From positions 1 through 39,309 of the forward strand of contig PKTQ01000194.1 in assembly GCA_002869085.1 (NCBI GenBank): a stretch of DNA of 39,309 bases, written 5' to 3'. This document shows, in pieces, positions 16,569-24,291 of the stretch; positions within the stretch are counted from its first letter, which is position 1; every line of letters starts with the position of its first letter. Made by a program: the position numbers and the translations under genes. Source of the DNA: Hyphomicrobiales bacterium (lineage in GTDB: Bacteria > Pseudomonadota > Alphaproteobacteria > Rhizobiales > BM303). The notes beneath the pieces were generated by a model. It did not search any database, was not told the DNA's origin, and worked only from the letters and a program-made list of their open reading frames with translations.

Positions 16569-16955
16569 CTAATCACACCACCCCTTGCGGCGGCCGCCCC
16601 AATATGCCCGAGCATGGCCGGCGCGGATCATTTCATGCGCCACGTTGCGGCCATGCACCCGCACCACAGCCAGCGTCCGGCCATAGCGATCAATGCCCTG
16701 GCGCTTGATATCCAGTTCCTGCCCCTTCAACATTTTGAGCAGCGCCGCTTTGGCGGCATAGCCGCGCGACCGCTCGCTTTCACATTTGGCAAGGCGGGTT
16801 TCCGGAGCGTCGAGCCCGACAATCCTAATCCGCTCGCCATCAAGCCGGATCGTGTCGCCGTCCACCACATAGAGCGCCAGAACAATCACTGCCACCCAGC
16901 GGATCACCGGCCCACGCTCCAACCCTTTTGCAAATCGGCCTGGCAATGAGGGCAT
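16569..16955 (-). CDS. Thermonuclease (SNase-like) with N-terminal TM/signal anchor
   Basis: VIRWVAVIVLALYVVDGDTIRLDGERIRIVGLDAPETR...QGIDRYGRTLAVVRVHGRNVAHEMIRAGHARAY. Confidence 0.88.
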   Translation of the reverse strand: MPSLPGRFAKGLERGPVIRWVAVIVLALYVVDGDTIRLDGERIRIVGLDAPETRLAKCESERSRGYAAKAALLKMLKGQELDIKRQGIDRYGRTLAVVRVHGRNVAHEMIRAGHARAYWGGRRKGWCD

Positions 16956-17188
16956 TTGCTTGCCGCCTGCATAATCATCTCTGCGCAACTCGGACATGGC
17001 CGCCGCCCTTCGGCCTGCAGCCGTTGCTGCACCGCCTCGGCCGAACGGGTCATCACCAAAGAATGCACCAATGCAATGGGCCAGAGCAAGAAACCATAAA
17101 TATAAAATCCGACCGCGCTGCGCCCTTTTGAATGAGCAATCATCGCCGGAATGATCGGCAAGACCAGCCACCAGAACAACAGCATCAT
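16904..17188 (-). CDS. Membrane protein with C-terminal zinc ribbon
   Basis: MMLLFWWLVLPIIPAMIAHSKGRSAVGFYIYGFLLWPIALVHSL; CPSCAEMIMQAASKCPHC. RBS GGGGAAGGGCT before 17188. Confidence 0.65.
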   Translation of the reverse strand: MMLLFWWLVLPIIPAMIAHSKGRSAVGFYIYGFLLWPIALVHSLVMTRSAEAVQQRLQAEGRRPCPSCAEMIMQAASKCPHCQADLQKGWSVGR

Positions 17189-17297
17189 AGCCCTTCCCCC
17201 ACAATCTTTGATTGCCGATTTAGACACACGTTTTGCGCGGAATCAAGGCGGTTCCAGTTGCAATTAAGTGTGCGATTTCCGTAATGAAACTAAAAAA

Positions 17298-17350
17298 TAG
17301 CGAATTTCGCATAATTTGCGCTTGACACTAACCTAGCGAATATCGCTATA
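17298..17350 (+). promoter_or_regulatory. Early rightward promoter with repressor-type operators
   Basis: TTGACA (17322..17327) - 17 bp - GCTATA (17345..17350); perfect palindrome TAGCGAATATCGCTA (17334..17348) and related ATAGCGAATTTCGCAT (17298..17313). Confidence 0.75.
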
Positions 17351-17456
17351 TATCACTCAGGCAGTCACCCCAGCTGCCGCCCGCCTGGCGCGCCAAAGGT
17401 CTGTTGCCTCCCTCCCCGGGCGCGACGGGCGGGCAAACAACCGGAGAGAGGATGCG

Positions 17457-17558
17457 ATGACACTTCAAACCCTGTTGCACACCGCCGCCGAGCTGCTGGC
17501 CCTGGCCATGTTCGGCGCCATGGTCATGGCATGGCTGATTGTCGGGGCTGCGGCATGA
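17457..17558 (+). CDS. Small hydrophobic (single-TM) protein, 33 aa
   Basis: MTLQTLLHTAAELLALAMFGAMVMAWLIVGAAA*; GGAGAGAGG RBS; ATGA overlap with next ORF. Below the ORF-track length cut-off. Confidence 0.6.
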   Translation: MTLQTLLHTAAELLALAMFGAMVMAWLIVGAAA

Positions 17559-17806
17559 CCGTCAAATACTGCCATATCAAAACCGGCTGGCGCTGCGCCA
17601 TTCAGAGTTGTTCGCAGCATTGCCGCCTTCGGGTCATGTTGCCCCGGCCTCAAATCCCGCCTGAGACAAACCCGGGCGCCAATGCCCTGCAAGATTTCAT
17701 CGACATGACCACCCGGCCGGGCCGCCCGGTCACGGTCCAGGCCATGCTGGCGGCTGGCTTCCGCCCCGCCGATATCCTGCGCCACCTGCCCAACCCCACC
17801 AGCTGA
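17555..17806 (+). CDS. Hypothetical Cys-rich small protein
   Basis: MTVKYCHIKTGWRCAIQSCSQHCRLRVM...; first genes of early operon. Confidence 0.55.
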   Translation: MTVKYCHIKTGWRCAIQSCSQHCRLRVMLPRPQIPPETNPGANALQDFIDMTTRPGRPVTVQAMLAAGFRPADILRHLPNPTS

Positions 17807-17818
17807 GAGGAAACTCCC

Positions 17819-18010
17819 ATGGATCAACCCCATGAGCTTTTGAAGTTTTTCGATTACGGCCACTTGCCCGAGCATCTGCAGCAGGTCAGCCGGCCGTTTC
17901 ACGCCCTCGCCACCCGCATTCTGGAACTGACCAATGCGGGCAATGAGCAGGACATGGCCCTGCGCAAGCTGCTGGAAGCCAAAGACTGCGCCGTCCGCGC
18001 CAAACTCTGA
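17819..18010 (+). CDS. Acb2/Tad1 hairpin-domain-like small protein (candidate anti-CBASS/anti-Thoeris sponge)
   Basis: 63 aa MDQPHELLKFFDYGHLPEHLQQVSRPFHALATRILELTNAGNEQDMALRKLLEAKDCAVRAKL: HLPxxLQxVSxPFxxLA...ALRKLLEAKDxAVRA pattern recalled for this family. Confidence 0.6.
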   Translation: MDQPHELLKFFDYGHLPEHLQQVSRPFHALATRILELTNAGNEQDMALRKLLEAKDCAVRAKL

Positions 18011-18024
18011 GAGGAACCCCGCCC

Positions 18025-18393
18025 ATGAACGACGAACAGAACATTCCGGCCGCCACAACCTTTGGCCAATTCCTGCAGATGCTGGAGGACGGCGAACTGC
18101 ACGAGGATCTGAGCAACAAGCTGCTGCAGATCAACGAAACTTTGAATCAGCATTTTCAGGATTATGGCGGGAAGCCCAAAGCCCAGCTTGATCTGAGCAT
18201 CAAATTCTCGCTTGAAAGAGGCGCCTTCACCATCGAACCCAGCTTCAAGACAAAGCTGCCCGAGGCCCCGCGCGGAAAAACCGTCGCATGGTCGACCAAG
18301 GACCACCGCTTCACCCCGGCCAACCCGGCTCAGCTGAACATGTTCGGCGTCCGCGAAGTCGGCGGCGGCACCAGCGAAGTGAAGCAGCTTTAA
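18025..18393 (+). CDS. Conserved phage hypothetical protein
   Basis: 122 aa; RBS upstream; early operon. Confidence 0.6.
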   Translation: MNDEQNIPAATTFGQFLQMLEDGELHEDLSNKLLQINETLNQHFQDYGGKPKAQLDLSIKFSLERGAFTIEPSFKTKLPEAPRGKTVAWSTKDHRFTPANPAQLNMFGVREVGGGTSEVKQL

Positions 18394-18421
18394 ACAATTC
18401 AATCACCGAAAGGACACTCCA

Positions 18422-19405
18422 ATGACTGAGACTCTTGAGAGCGGAAAGACCGCTGAAATCATCGCCAGATTGGCAGCCGCCAAACAGCCGATTCTGATTG
18501 ATATTACTGACAGCGATGGAGAACAGCGACAGATTCTCGCCTCCCCGGATGGCCTCGCAAAGTTCAAAATCGACAGCGTGAAAAAGCTGCTGGCCGAATA
18601 TCTGGAGACGCCGGAACACCGCACTGGCATCGCGGTGATGCTCGACATTCCCAGCCTCATTGCCCACGCCAACAGGTTCAAGAACTCCAACTCCGCGCTG
18701 TTCGCCACCCATGGCGAATCCATGACTCTGACCGCCAAGCTCGACTATCACGACGCTTGCAACACAGAGGACAAAAACGGCAAGCTGCAACCGGCGACCA
18801 ACCCCCTGCCCCGCTTTTGCCGGCACAGCACCAAATACCGTTTTCCGTTCTCGCCCGAATGGAACGCATGGATGGCGGCGGACGGCAACACCATGAACCA
18901 GGTTCAATTCGCCGAATTCCTTGAGGACCGGATCATGGACGTGATGGCCCCGCCGGAATGGCTGACCGAAAACACAAACGGAATCACCGACAGCGACAAG
19001 CAGCTGGCCGAAATGGTTTCCCGCACCGGCGGGCGGCCCTGCGGACACCAGCGGCTCATGGAGCTTTCGCGCGGGCTCAAGGTGCATGACAACCAGACCG
19101 TGACCGACAAGTTCAACACATCAACTGGAGAAACCAGCATCCAGTTTGAAAGCACCCACAAGGACACGGACGGCAAGCCGATCAAGGTGCCGAATCTGTT
19201 CCTGATCGCCATTCCGGTGTTCAAGGATGGCCCGCTTTATCGCATCGCCGTGCGGCTGCGCTATCGCCTTGGCGGCGGCAAAATCCAATGGACCCTGATG
19301 CTGCACCGGCCTGACATTTTCCGCGATCACGCTTTCCGCGAGGCTTGCGAGGAAGCGCGCGACAAAACCGGCTTGCCGCTGTTTTACGGCACCCCGGAGG
19401 AATAG
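18422..19405 (+). CDS. DUF2303 (YfdQ-like) family protein
   Basis: 327 aa: HRTGIAVMLDIPSLIAHANRFKNSNSALFA..., YRFPFSPEWNAWMAADGNTMNQVQFAEFLEDRIMDVM. Confidence 0.75.
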   Translation: MTETLESGKTAEIIARLAAAKQPILIDITDSDGEQRQILASPDGLAKFKIDSVKKLLAEYLETPEHRTGIAVMLDIPSLIAHANRFKNSNSALFATHGESMTLTAKLDYHDACNTEDKNGKLQPATNPLPRFCRHSTKYRFPFSPEWNAWMAADGNTMNQVQFAEFLEDRIMDVMAPPEWLTENTNGITDSDKQLAEMVSRTGGRPCGHQRLMELSRGLKVHDNQTVTDKFNTSTGETSIQFESTHKDTDGKPIKVPNLFLIAIPVFKDGPLYRIAVRLRYRLGGGKIQWTLMLHRPDIFRDHAFREACEEARDKTGLPLFYGTPEE

Positions 19406-19409
19406 GGGC

Positions 19410-19523
19410 ATGGCCCTCCGCGCCCTCTCCATTCGCCAGCCATGGGCGCGGGAATTCTGTCGATTGGCTTCCCGGATACGGGAAGCCAATTCCAAAACAC
19501 TCACCACTACCCAGGAGCGCATC
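19410..19523 (+). pseudogene. Possible ASCH-domain gene remnant (MALRALSIRQPWA...)
   Basis: N-terminus resembles the ASCH opening '(K)ALSIRQPWA', then diverges into a perfect hairpin and a duplicated gene-junction sequence. Confidence 0.35.
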
Positions 19524-19985
19524 GTGAAGGATTTCAAGAGCCGCGGGAGATACACAGTCAGCCGCGAAAAATATGACAGGGTGATTGAAGAAAACCAGCG
19601 GCTGCGGGCGGCGCTCGAAGGGCCATTCCAGCAGCGGGTTGGCAAGTGGGTGGAGAAGTGTCTCGGCGATGAATCCGCCATGGACGGAACCGAGCGCAAC
19701 CACCGCTTTCTCGAAGAGGCGTTAGAGCTGGTGCAAGCCTGCGGATGCTCCGCGTTCGAGGCACACCAGCTTGTTGAGTATGTCTTTGCTCGGACCATCG
19801 GGGAGAGAGCCCAGGAAGTCGGCGGGGTTATGGTGACTTTGGCCGCGCTCTGCAACGCGCAAAAAATTGACATGGCCGGGGCCGGCGAAGCCGAGCTTTC
19901 CCGTGTTTGGACGCGGATGGACGAGATCCGCGCCAAGCAAGCGGCAAAGCCCAAACATTCACCGTTACCCGGGAGCGCATCATGA
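19524..19985 (+). CDS. MazG-like NTP pyrophosphohydrolase-type protein
   Basis: NHRFLEEALELVQACGCSAFEAHQLVEYVFARTIGERAQEVGGVMVTLAALC. GTG at 19524 with AGGAGC RBS; ORF is also open from ATG 19410. Confidence 0.55.
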   Translation: MKDFKSRGRYTVSREKYDRVIEENQRLRAALEGPFQQRVGKWVEKCLGDESAMDGTERNHRFLEEALELVQACGCSAFEAHQLVEYVFARTIGERAQEVGGVMVTLAALCNAQKIDMAGAGEAELSRVWTRMDEIRAKQAAKPKHSPLPGSAS

Positions 19986-20611
19986 CCGACAACAACAACA
20001 CCGGCGGCCCCTGGCTGCAAACCCACTCCGGCAAGGCATGGCACATTTTGGAGCCCAGGCATGAGGATGTAGACTGGTTAGATATTACATTTGCGCTGGC
20101 CAAGATTTGCAGGTTCAATGGCCACTGCACCCAGCATTATTCCGTGGCTCAGCACTCCGTCGCTGTTGCCGAATCCCTCCCCGACGAGTGCCGGCGCTAT
20201 GCACTGCTGCATGACGCGCATGAGGCTTACCTTGGCGACTGGACGCGCCCGTTGAAAGCAGCGCTGGACGCGATATCGCCCGATGGCGCTTTGCAAGAAC
20301 TGGAAAGCCGAACCGCTTGCGCTATTCACCTGGCCGCTGGCTTGGCATACCCCGTACCGGTGGATATTGCCGAACAGATTAAAAAGGCAGATATCCGGCA
20401 ACTGTTTATCGAGCGCAACAACATCATGGCCAGGCCACCGTTAGATTGGGAGGGGGAACACCTGAACCCAACGCTGCCATATCGCGTGAAACCGGAAATA
20501 TGGGAAGATGCCGCCCAGCGATATTTCAACGCACTGGTGAGCGCAGGTATTGACGCCGGGAGCGTGTTTTTACCATTCGCGCTTAATCACGGCGGCACAG
20601 AGGGCAGGTAG
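19982..20611 (+). CDS. HD-family phosphohydrolase (YfbR-like nucleotidase type)
   Basis: CTQHYSVAQHSVAVAESLPDECRRYALLHDAHEAYLGDWTRPLK; MTDNNN start at 19982. Confidence 0.75.
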   Translation: MTDNNNTGGPWLQTHSGKAWHILEPRHEDVDWLDITFALAKICRFNGHCTQHYSVAQHSVAVAESLPDECRRYALLHDAHEAYLGDWTRPLKAALDAISPDGALQELESRTACAIHLAAGLAYPVPVDIAEQIKKADIRQLFIERNNIMARPPLDWEGEHLNPTLPYRVKPEIWEDAAQRYFNALVSAGIDAGSVFLPFALNHGGTEGR

Positions 20612-20619
20612 ATAGCACC

Positions 20620-20805
20620 ATGGCCCAGCCCCGCCACCGCGCCAAGGCCCTGCAACTCTGGTCGAAGCTTTGCCGCATGGCCCAGGAATTCAAGCGCCAG
20701 GACGATGAGGCAGGGCGGCGCAGCTGGAACGATCCGGCCACGACGCTACAGCACCGCGCCGACCTCAATTCTGAAATCCTCGATCACGGGAGCCGCAAGT
20801 CATGA
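20620..20805 (+). CDS. Hypothetical protein
   Basis: 61-aa ORF, ATGA-type overlap with next gene. Confidence 0.5.
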   Translation: MAQPRHRAKALQLWSKLCRMAQEFKRQDDEAGRRSWNDPATTLQHRADLNSEILDHGSRKS

Positions 20806-21011
20806 CAAACATGGACTGGAATGCAGTGGCGGATGACTGCGAAATGCGCGCCAACTTTTTCCGGCGGCAGGCTGATTACGTTTCTCGTCAAAATGCATCT
20901 GATAGCCCAGCCCATCTTTTGATGAAGATTGGTGAATTGGTTTTTGAGAATGCTGCTTCCACCATCCGAGTTGGCATCAAAGCCGCGCAACCCCAGGAGG
21001 ATGATGGATGA
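20802..21011 (+). CDS. Hypothetical protein
   Basis: 69-aa ORF, ATGA-type overlaps both sides. Confidence 0.5.
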   Translation: MTNMDWNAVADDCEMRANFFRRQADYVSRQNASDSPAHLLMKIGELVFENAASTIRVGIKAAQPQEDDG

Positions 21012-21682
21012 GCGAAACTTACCCAAAGCCGGAACACGGGTGGACCTGTTTTCACTGCGGCGAGACGTTCACCACGGTCGGCGCGGCCCGGGTTCATTTC
21101 GGGGAGCCGAACGCTAAGCCAGCCTGTCAAATCAAAGCTGGTGCGGAGCGTGGTTTGGTTATGGCCTTGAGAGAAGCGGAGGCCGCCGCCGCAAGAGCTT
21201 GGTCGGCGGTACACGCAGAGTCAACCGACGCTGTCAAAGCTTATCACCAGGCGGTTGCTCGGCATGCTGTCCAACTTCGTGAAGCCGAAGAGTCCGGCTA
21301 TGAGCGCGGCTTGGCGGATGGACGAGATCTGAGCCAAGTAGGAGAAAACCGAATGACCGAGCGCAAACAATGTGAGCCGGGTTGTCAACATTTCCATGGT
21401 GGCGAGGTTCGGCATCATAAGGACTGCTTGTTCTATCCAGAAAGCCGGACCAAAATGCACGACGATTGCTTAGCCGAGAATGAGGTTCTTAAAGTTGAGA
21501 TTGAGCGGCTGCGGGAGGCGATTTCCAAAGCTCTGAGTCTTTATGACGCTTGGCACAATATGCCGGCGGATCGAGGCGGCAAGAATGGGCCAAAAGGGCG
21601 CGCACATCAAAAATTCGTCGAAGCGAAACAAGATGCGCTGTTGGTGGCAAGTGGATTTGCGCACCCCCCGGAGGTGACTTGA
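21008..21682 (+). CDS. C2H2 zinc-finger-like hypothetical protein
   Basis: WTCFHCGETFTTVGAARVHFG....C at N-terminus. Confidence 0.55.
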   Translation: MSETYPKPEHGWTCFHCGETFTTVGAARVHFGEPNAKPACQIKAGAERGLVMALREAEAAAARAWSAVHAESTDAVKAYHQAVARHAVQLREAEESGYERGLADGRDLSQVGENRMTERKQCEPGCQHFHGGEVRHHKDCLFYPESRTKMHDDCLAENEVLKVEIERLREAISKALSLYDAWHNMPADRGGKNGPKGRAHQKFVEAKQDALLVASGFAHPPEVT

Positions 21683-21873
21683 CCGCTCCGACCCTTCATA
21701 ACCTCGACCATGCCCTGGCCAAGCTCGCCGTGATCATCGAGACGCACGGCCCGCAATATTGGCCCATCTTCGAGCGGCTGGAGGCGGAGCGCGACGAGCT
21801 TGCCACCCGGCAACAGCGCCTTTCGGCGGCGCGCCGGCGGGTCAGTCCAGATCGGGCGAATAATCCAGGGTGA
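21679..21873 (+). CDS. Hypothetical protein convergent with integrase
   Basis: TTG start overlapping the previous stop (TTGA): TAPTLHNLDHALAKLAVIIETHGPQYWPIFERLEAERDELATRQ... Confidence 0.45.
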   Translation: MTAPTLHNLDHALAKLAVIIETHGPQYWPIFERLEAERDELATRQQRLSAARRRVSPDRANNPG

Positions 21874-23239
21874 TCTTGGCGAGCTCCTGCCGGCGATATT
21901 CCAGCGAGCCACCGTCGCCATATTTCGGCCGATCATTCTTGTGGCCGAACAAGGTTTTGCGCAGATCCCCGTCAATCCCCGCTTCCTGCATCCGCTTTTC
22001 AAAGCTGTGCCGCAGAGAATAAATTTTGTGATCAGGGCTGGGGAACAGGCCATTGTTGCGGAAATACTTGCCCAACAGCGCCGCAAGCGAATCCTCATTG
22101 TCACGATAGCGCGGGAAGCCCTGGGGATTGCGCCGCATCGCCGCCAGCGACACGCCAAGCAACGGGATATCCCGCTCGCTTGATGCGGTCTTGATTTCCC
22201 GGCCCGGGCGGTGGCGGATCGAAATATGCGGCACCGCGTGATCGAGCCGGATGCATTCCGCCGGCATGTTGCATAGCTCGGACGGCCGGCATCCCGTTTC
22301 CACCATGGCAAGCACAATATCGCGGGCCTGACTGTTCAAAGCCGCCATGGCGCCCGGCTTCAATATCACATCGCGAATCCATTCGGTCGGGAACGGCGGC
22401 CGGCTGATTTTGCGCTCGCGGAAGCTCAGCCTCCGGAATGGATTGGGCCGGTCATCCTCGCCGTGATAGCGGAAAAACTCGCCATAGAGCTTGCGCATAT
22501 TGCCGATATCGCGATTGCCGGAGGAAGGCGAAAGCGCCGCCGTGCCGTCATCGGACGGCCGAATCCGCTCGCCCCACCAGTGATAGAAAGCCTGGGCGTC
22601 GGCGCGGCTGATATCCTCGACATGCCGCGGGCCAACACAGGCCAGGAAGTTATTCACCGCCCGCAGCTTGAGCCCGCGCCAGATTCGCAATTGTTTGGGA
22701 GATTTGTCGCGCACATCGTCTCGCGCGATCACGTCAACATAAAGCTCAAAAGCCTCGATGAGCGTGGTCTTGGGCCGCGTCACGCCGCCGAGCACCGCCT
22801 CGACCTGGGCGGCGTGGCCCGTGCTGCCATTGGGGATCATATCAAGCCTGGCGAGGATCTGCGCCGCCGTCTCATTGGCGGCGATCTCGGCGGCGGTCTG
22901 GTATTTGACCCCCAGCGCCGCGGCGCGCGCCCGGGCAGCCTCATACCGCTCCCGCGCCCCGGCCTCGCCTCGCAGCGCTGCAGCCCAGAACAGATCATCC
23001 GCCTCGGCCATGCCGTCGCGCCTGGCCCGAGCGGTGGCCAGGTCGAGCGTGTCGAGGGTGACGCGGATCATCCCGCGCGAATCGACGGCTTGATATTTCT
23101 TCGGAACCCGGCGCACATAATGCCAATGGCCATGCGGCCCCCTGGCCTGCAGGAACAGATCCGGATTCCGCTCGATTTTCGCCTTGAGCCCGCCGATATC
23201 CGACACGCCAAAACCCCGCAAATTGCACCCTTGTTGCAC
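21842..23239 (-). CDS. int: Tyrosine recombinase / phage integrase
   Basis: VETGCRPSELCNM (R), YSLRHSFEKRM (HxxR region), LFGHK, GGSLEYRRQEL (Y). Start may be GTG 23239 or GTG 23206. Confidence 0.93.
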   Translation of the reverse strand: MQQGCNLRGFGVSDIGGLKAKIERNPDLFLQARGPHGHWHYVRRVPKKYQAVDSRGMIRVTLDTLDLATARARRDGMAEADDLFWAAALRGEAGARERYEAARARAAALGVKYQTAAEIAANETAAQILARLDMIPNGSTGHAAQVEAVLGGVTRPKTTLIEAFELYVDVIARDDVRDKSPKQLRIWRGLKLRAVNNFLACVGPRHVEDISRADAQAFYHWWGERIRPSDDGTAALSPSSGNRDIGNMRKLYGEFFRYHGEDDRPNPFRRLSFRERKISRPPFPTEWIRDVILKPGAMAALNSQARDIVLAMVETGCRPSELCNMPAECIRLDHAVPHISIRHRPGREIKTASSERDIPLLGVSLAAMRRNPQGFPRYRDNEDSLAALLGKYFRNNGLFPSPDHKIYSLRHSFEKRMQEAGIDGDLRKTLFGHKNDRPKYGDGGSLEYRRQELAKITLDYSPDLD

Positions 23240-23462
23240 AATTTGTTACACAAATCAGGGGCGGATAGCAATATCTAAAGTGGCGAATGCGTGAAGGTGT
23301 TTGTTTATCTTATTGAATTATTTATGGTTTTAGCGAGTTTTCGCCAAAGATTTTTGGTGCGGGCGGAGGGACTTGAATAGAATTACCGCACCATATTTTA
23401 CAATGCGTTATGATGGTTTTTGAATGTGAATTTCTGCGATTGTTACACAATTTGTTACACAA
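23231..23462. other. attP region: tRNA-Leu-like core flanked by arm-type repeats
   Basis: tggtgcgggcggagggacttgaa (23355..23377) is the reverse complement of a tRNA 3' end TTCAAGTCCCTCCGCCCGCACCA; paired TTGTTRCACAA repeats at 23231, 23243, 23440 and 23452. Confidence 0.75.
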
Positions 23463-23475
23463 ATTCACCCTAAGT

Positions 23476-23760
23476 CTATTTTTCCTTGATCACCGCCGCC
23501 AGGATTTGATCAATACGCTCATTGGTGCGGCGCTGCTCATTGGCCATCTTGTCAACAGTCTGCTCCAAATGGCGGACATGGCTATTCAGATCATCGCGGC
23601 GCACATAGCCATCCTTCACATCATCAATCCGAGAATGCAGCTTGTTGTCGCCGTCCTGAATCTTGCTCATTGTCCGGCGATCAAGACCGATCAGCGTTAG
23701 AATGAATCCGGCGATGGCCACCGCCGAAGAGACCAGCCATATCAAATCCTGACCGCTCAC
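23476..23760 (-). CDS. Small TM + coiled-coil protein (possible holin/lysis accessory)
   Basis: LIWLVSSAVAIAGFILTLIGL then charged coiled coil; adjacent to spanin genes. Confidence 0.5.
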   Translation of the reverse strand: MSGQDLIWLVSSAVAIAGFILTLIGLDRRTMSKIQDGDNKLHSRIDDVKDGYVRRDDLNSHVRHLEQTVDKMANEQRRTNERIDQILAAVIKEK

Positions 23761-24035
23761 CGTTCAAACCCCCTCTTGGTATCGTCATAAAATTTGACCG
23801 TGTCGCGGTGGCGGCGGCTGCAGACGCCCAGAGCGCGCCGGGTGTGGGCGATCACCACCCTGGCGTCCTGGCCGGCCTTCACCCCCGGATCTGGGCAGGG
23901 CTGGCGCAGATCCTTGTCGAGCGGCGGCAGGGTGATCCCGGCCTTGATCCGCCCCAGGCTACTTGATGCGCCGCAGCCCGCTAACATCAGCATCAAACAG
24001 AATGAACCGCTTGCTTTCCGAAATGCCTGATTCAT
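23757..24035 (-). CDS. Outer-membrane spanin-like lipoprotein (Rz1-like)
   Basis: Lipobox LMLAGC; overlaps the i-spanin-like gene out of frame. Confidence 0.6.
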   Translation of the reverse strand: MNQAFRKASGSFCLMLMLAGCGASSSLGRIKAGITLPPLDKDLRQPCPDPGVKAGQDARVVIAHTRRALGVCSRRHRDTVKFYDDTKRGFER

Positions 24036-24291
24036 AGGTCTGGACCTCTTTGTTGAGCCGGTTGATTTCGGCCTGGCGCGCCGCGCCTGCAGCGGCGGTT
24101 TTTTCGAGAATGGTTTTGGTGGCGGTAAGCTGGCGGGATAGCTCGGCGTTCTCGGCCCTCAGATTGTCAGCGCGGCAGTTCTGGCGGGCTTTGTGGTATC
24201 CGCCGCCCCAGAGGCCAGCCGCGACGATCAGGACCAGCAGCGGCTTCCAGTACTGCTGCAAGCCATATAGCAGCATGGGAAGAATGCTCAT
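23959..24291 (-). CDS. Inner-membrane spanin-like protein (Rz-like)
   Basis: N-terminal TM WKPLLVLIVAAGLWGGGYHKARQNC then coiled coil RAENAELSRQLTATKTILEKTA. Confidence 0.65.
   Translation of the reverse strand: MSILPMLLYGLQQYWKPLLVLIVAAGLWGGGYHKARQNCRADNLRAENAELSRQLTATKTILEKTAAAGAARQAEINRLNKEVQTYESGISESKRFILFDADVSGLRRIK

Noticed and set aside
19463-19490. Perfect 12-bp stem-loop as a transcription terminator
   Set aside because: No T-run on either strand and located inside an open frame; treated as a recombination scar or RNA structure.
23355-23377. tRNA gene near integrase
   Set aside because: Only the T-arm/acceptor 3' end is present; no D-arm or anticodon arm in adjacent sequence. Interpreted as the attP core.
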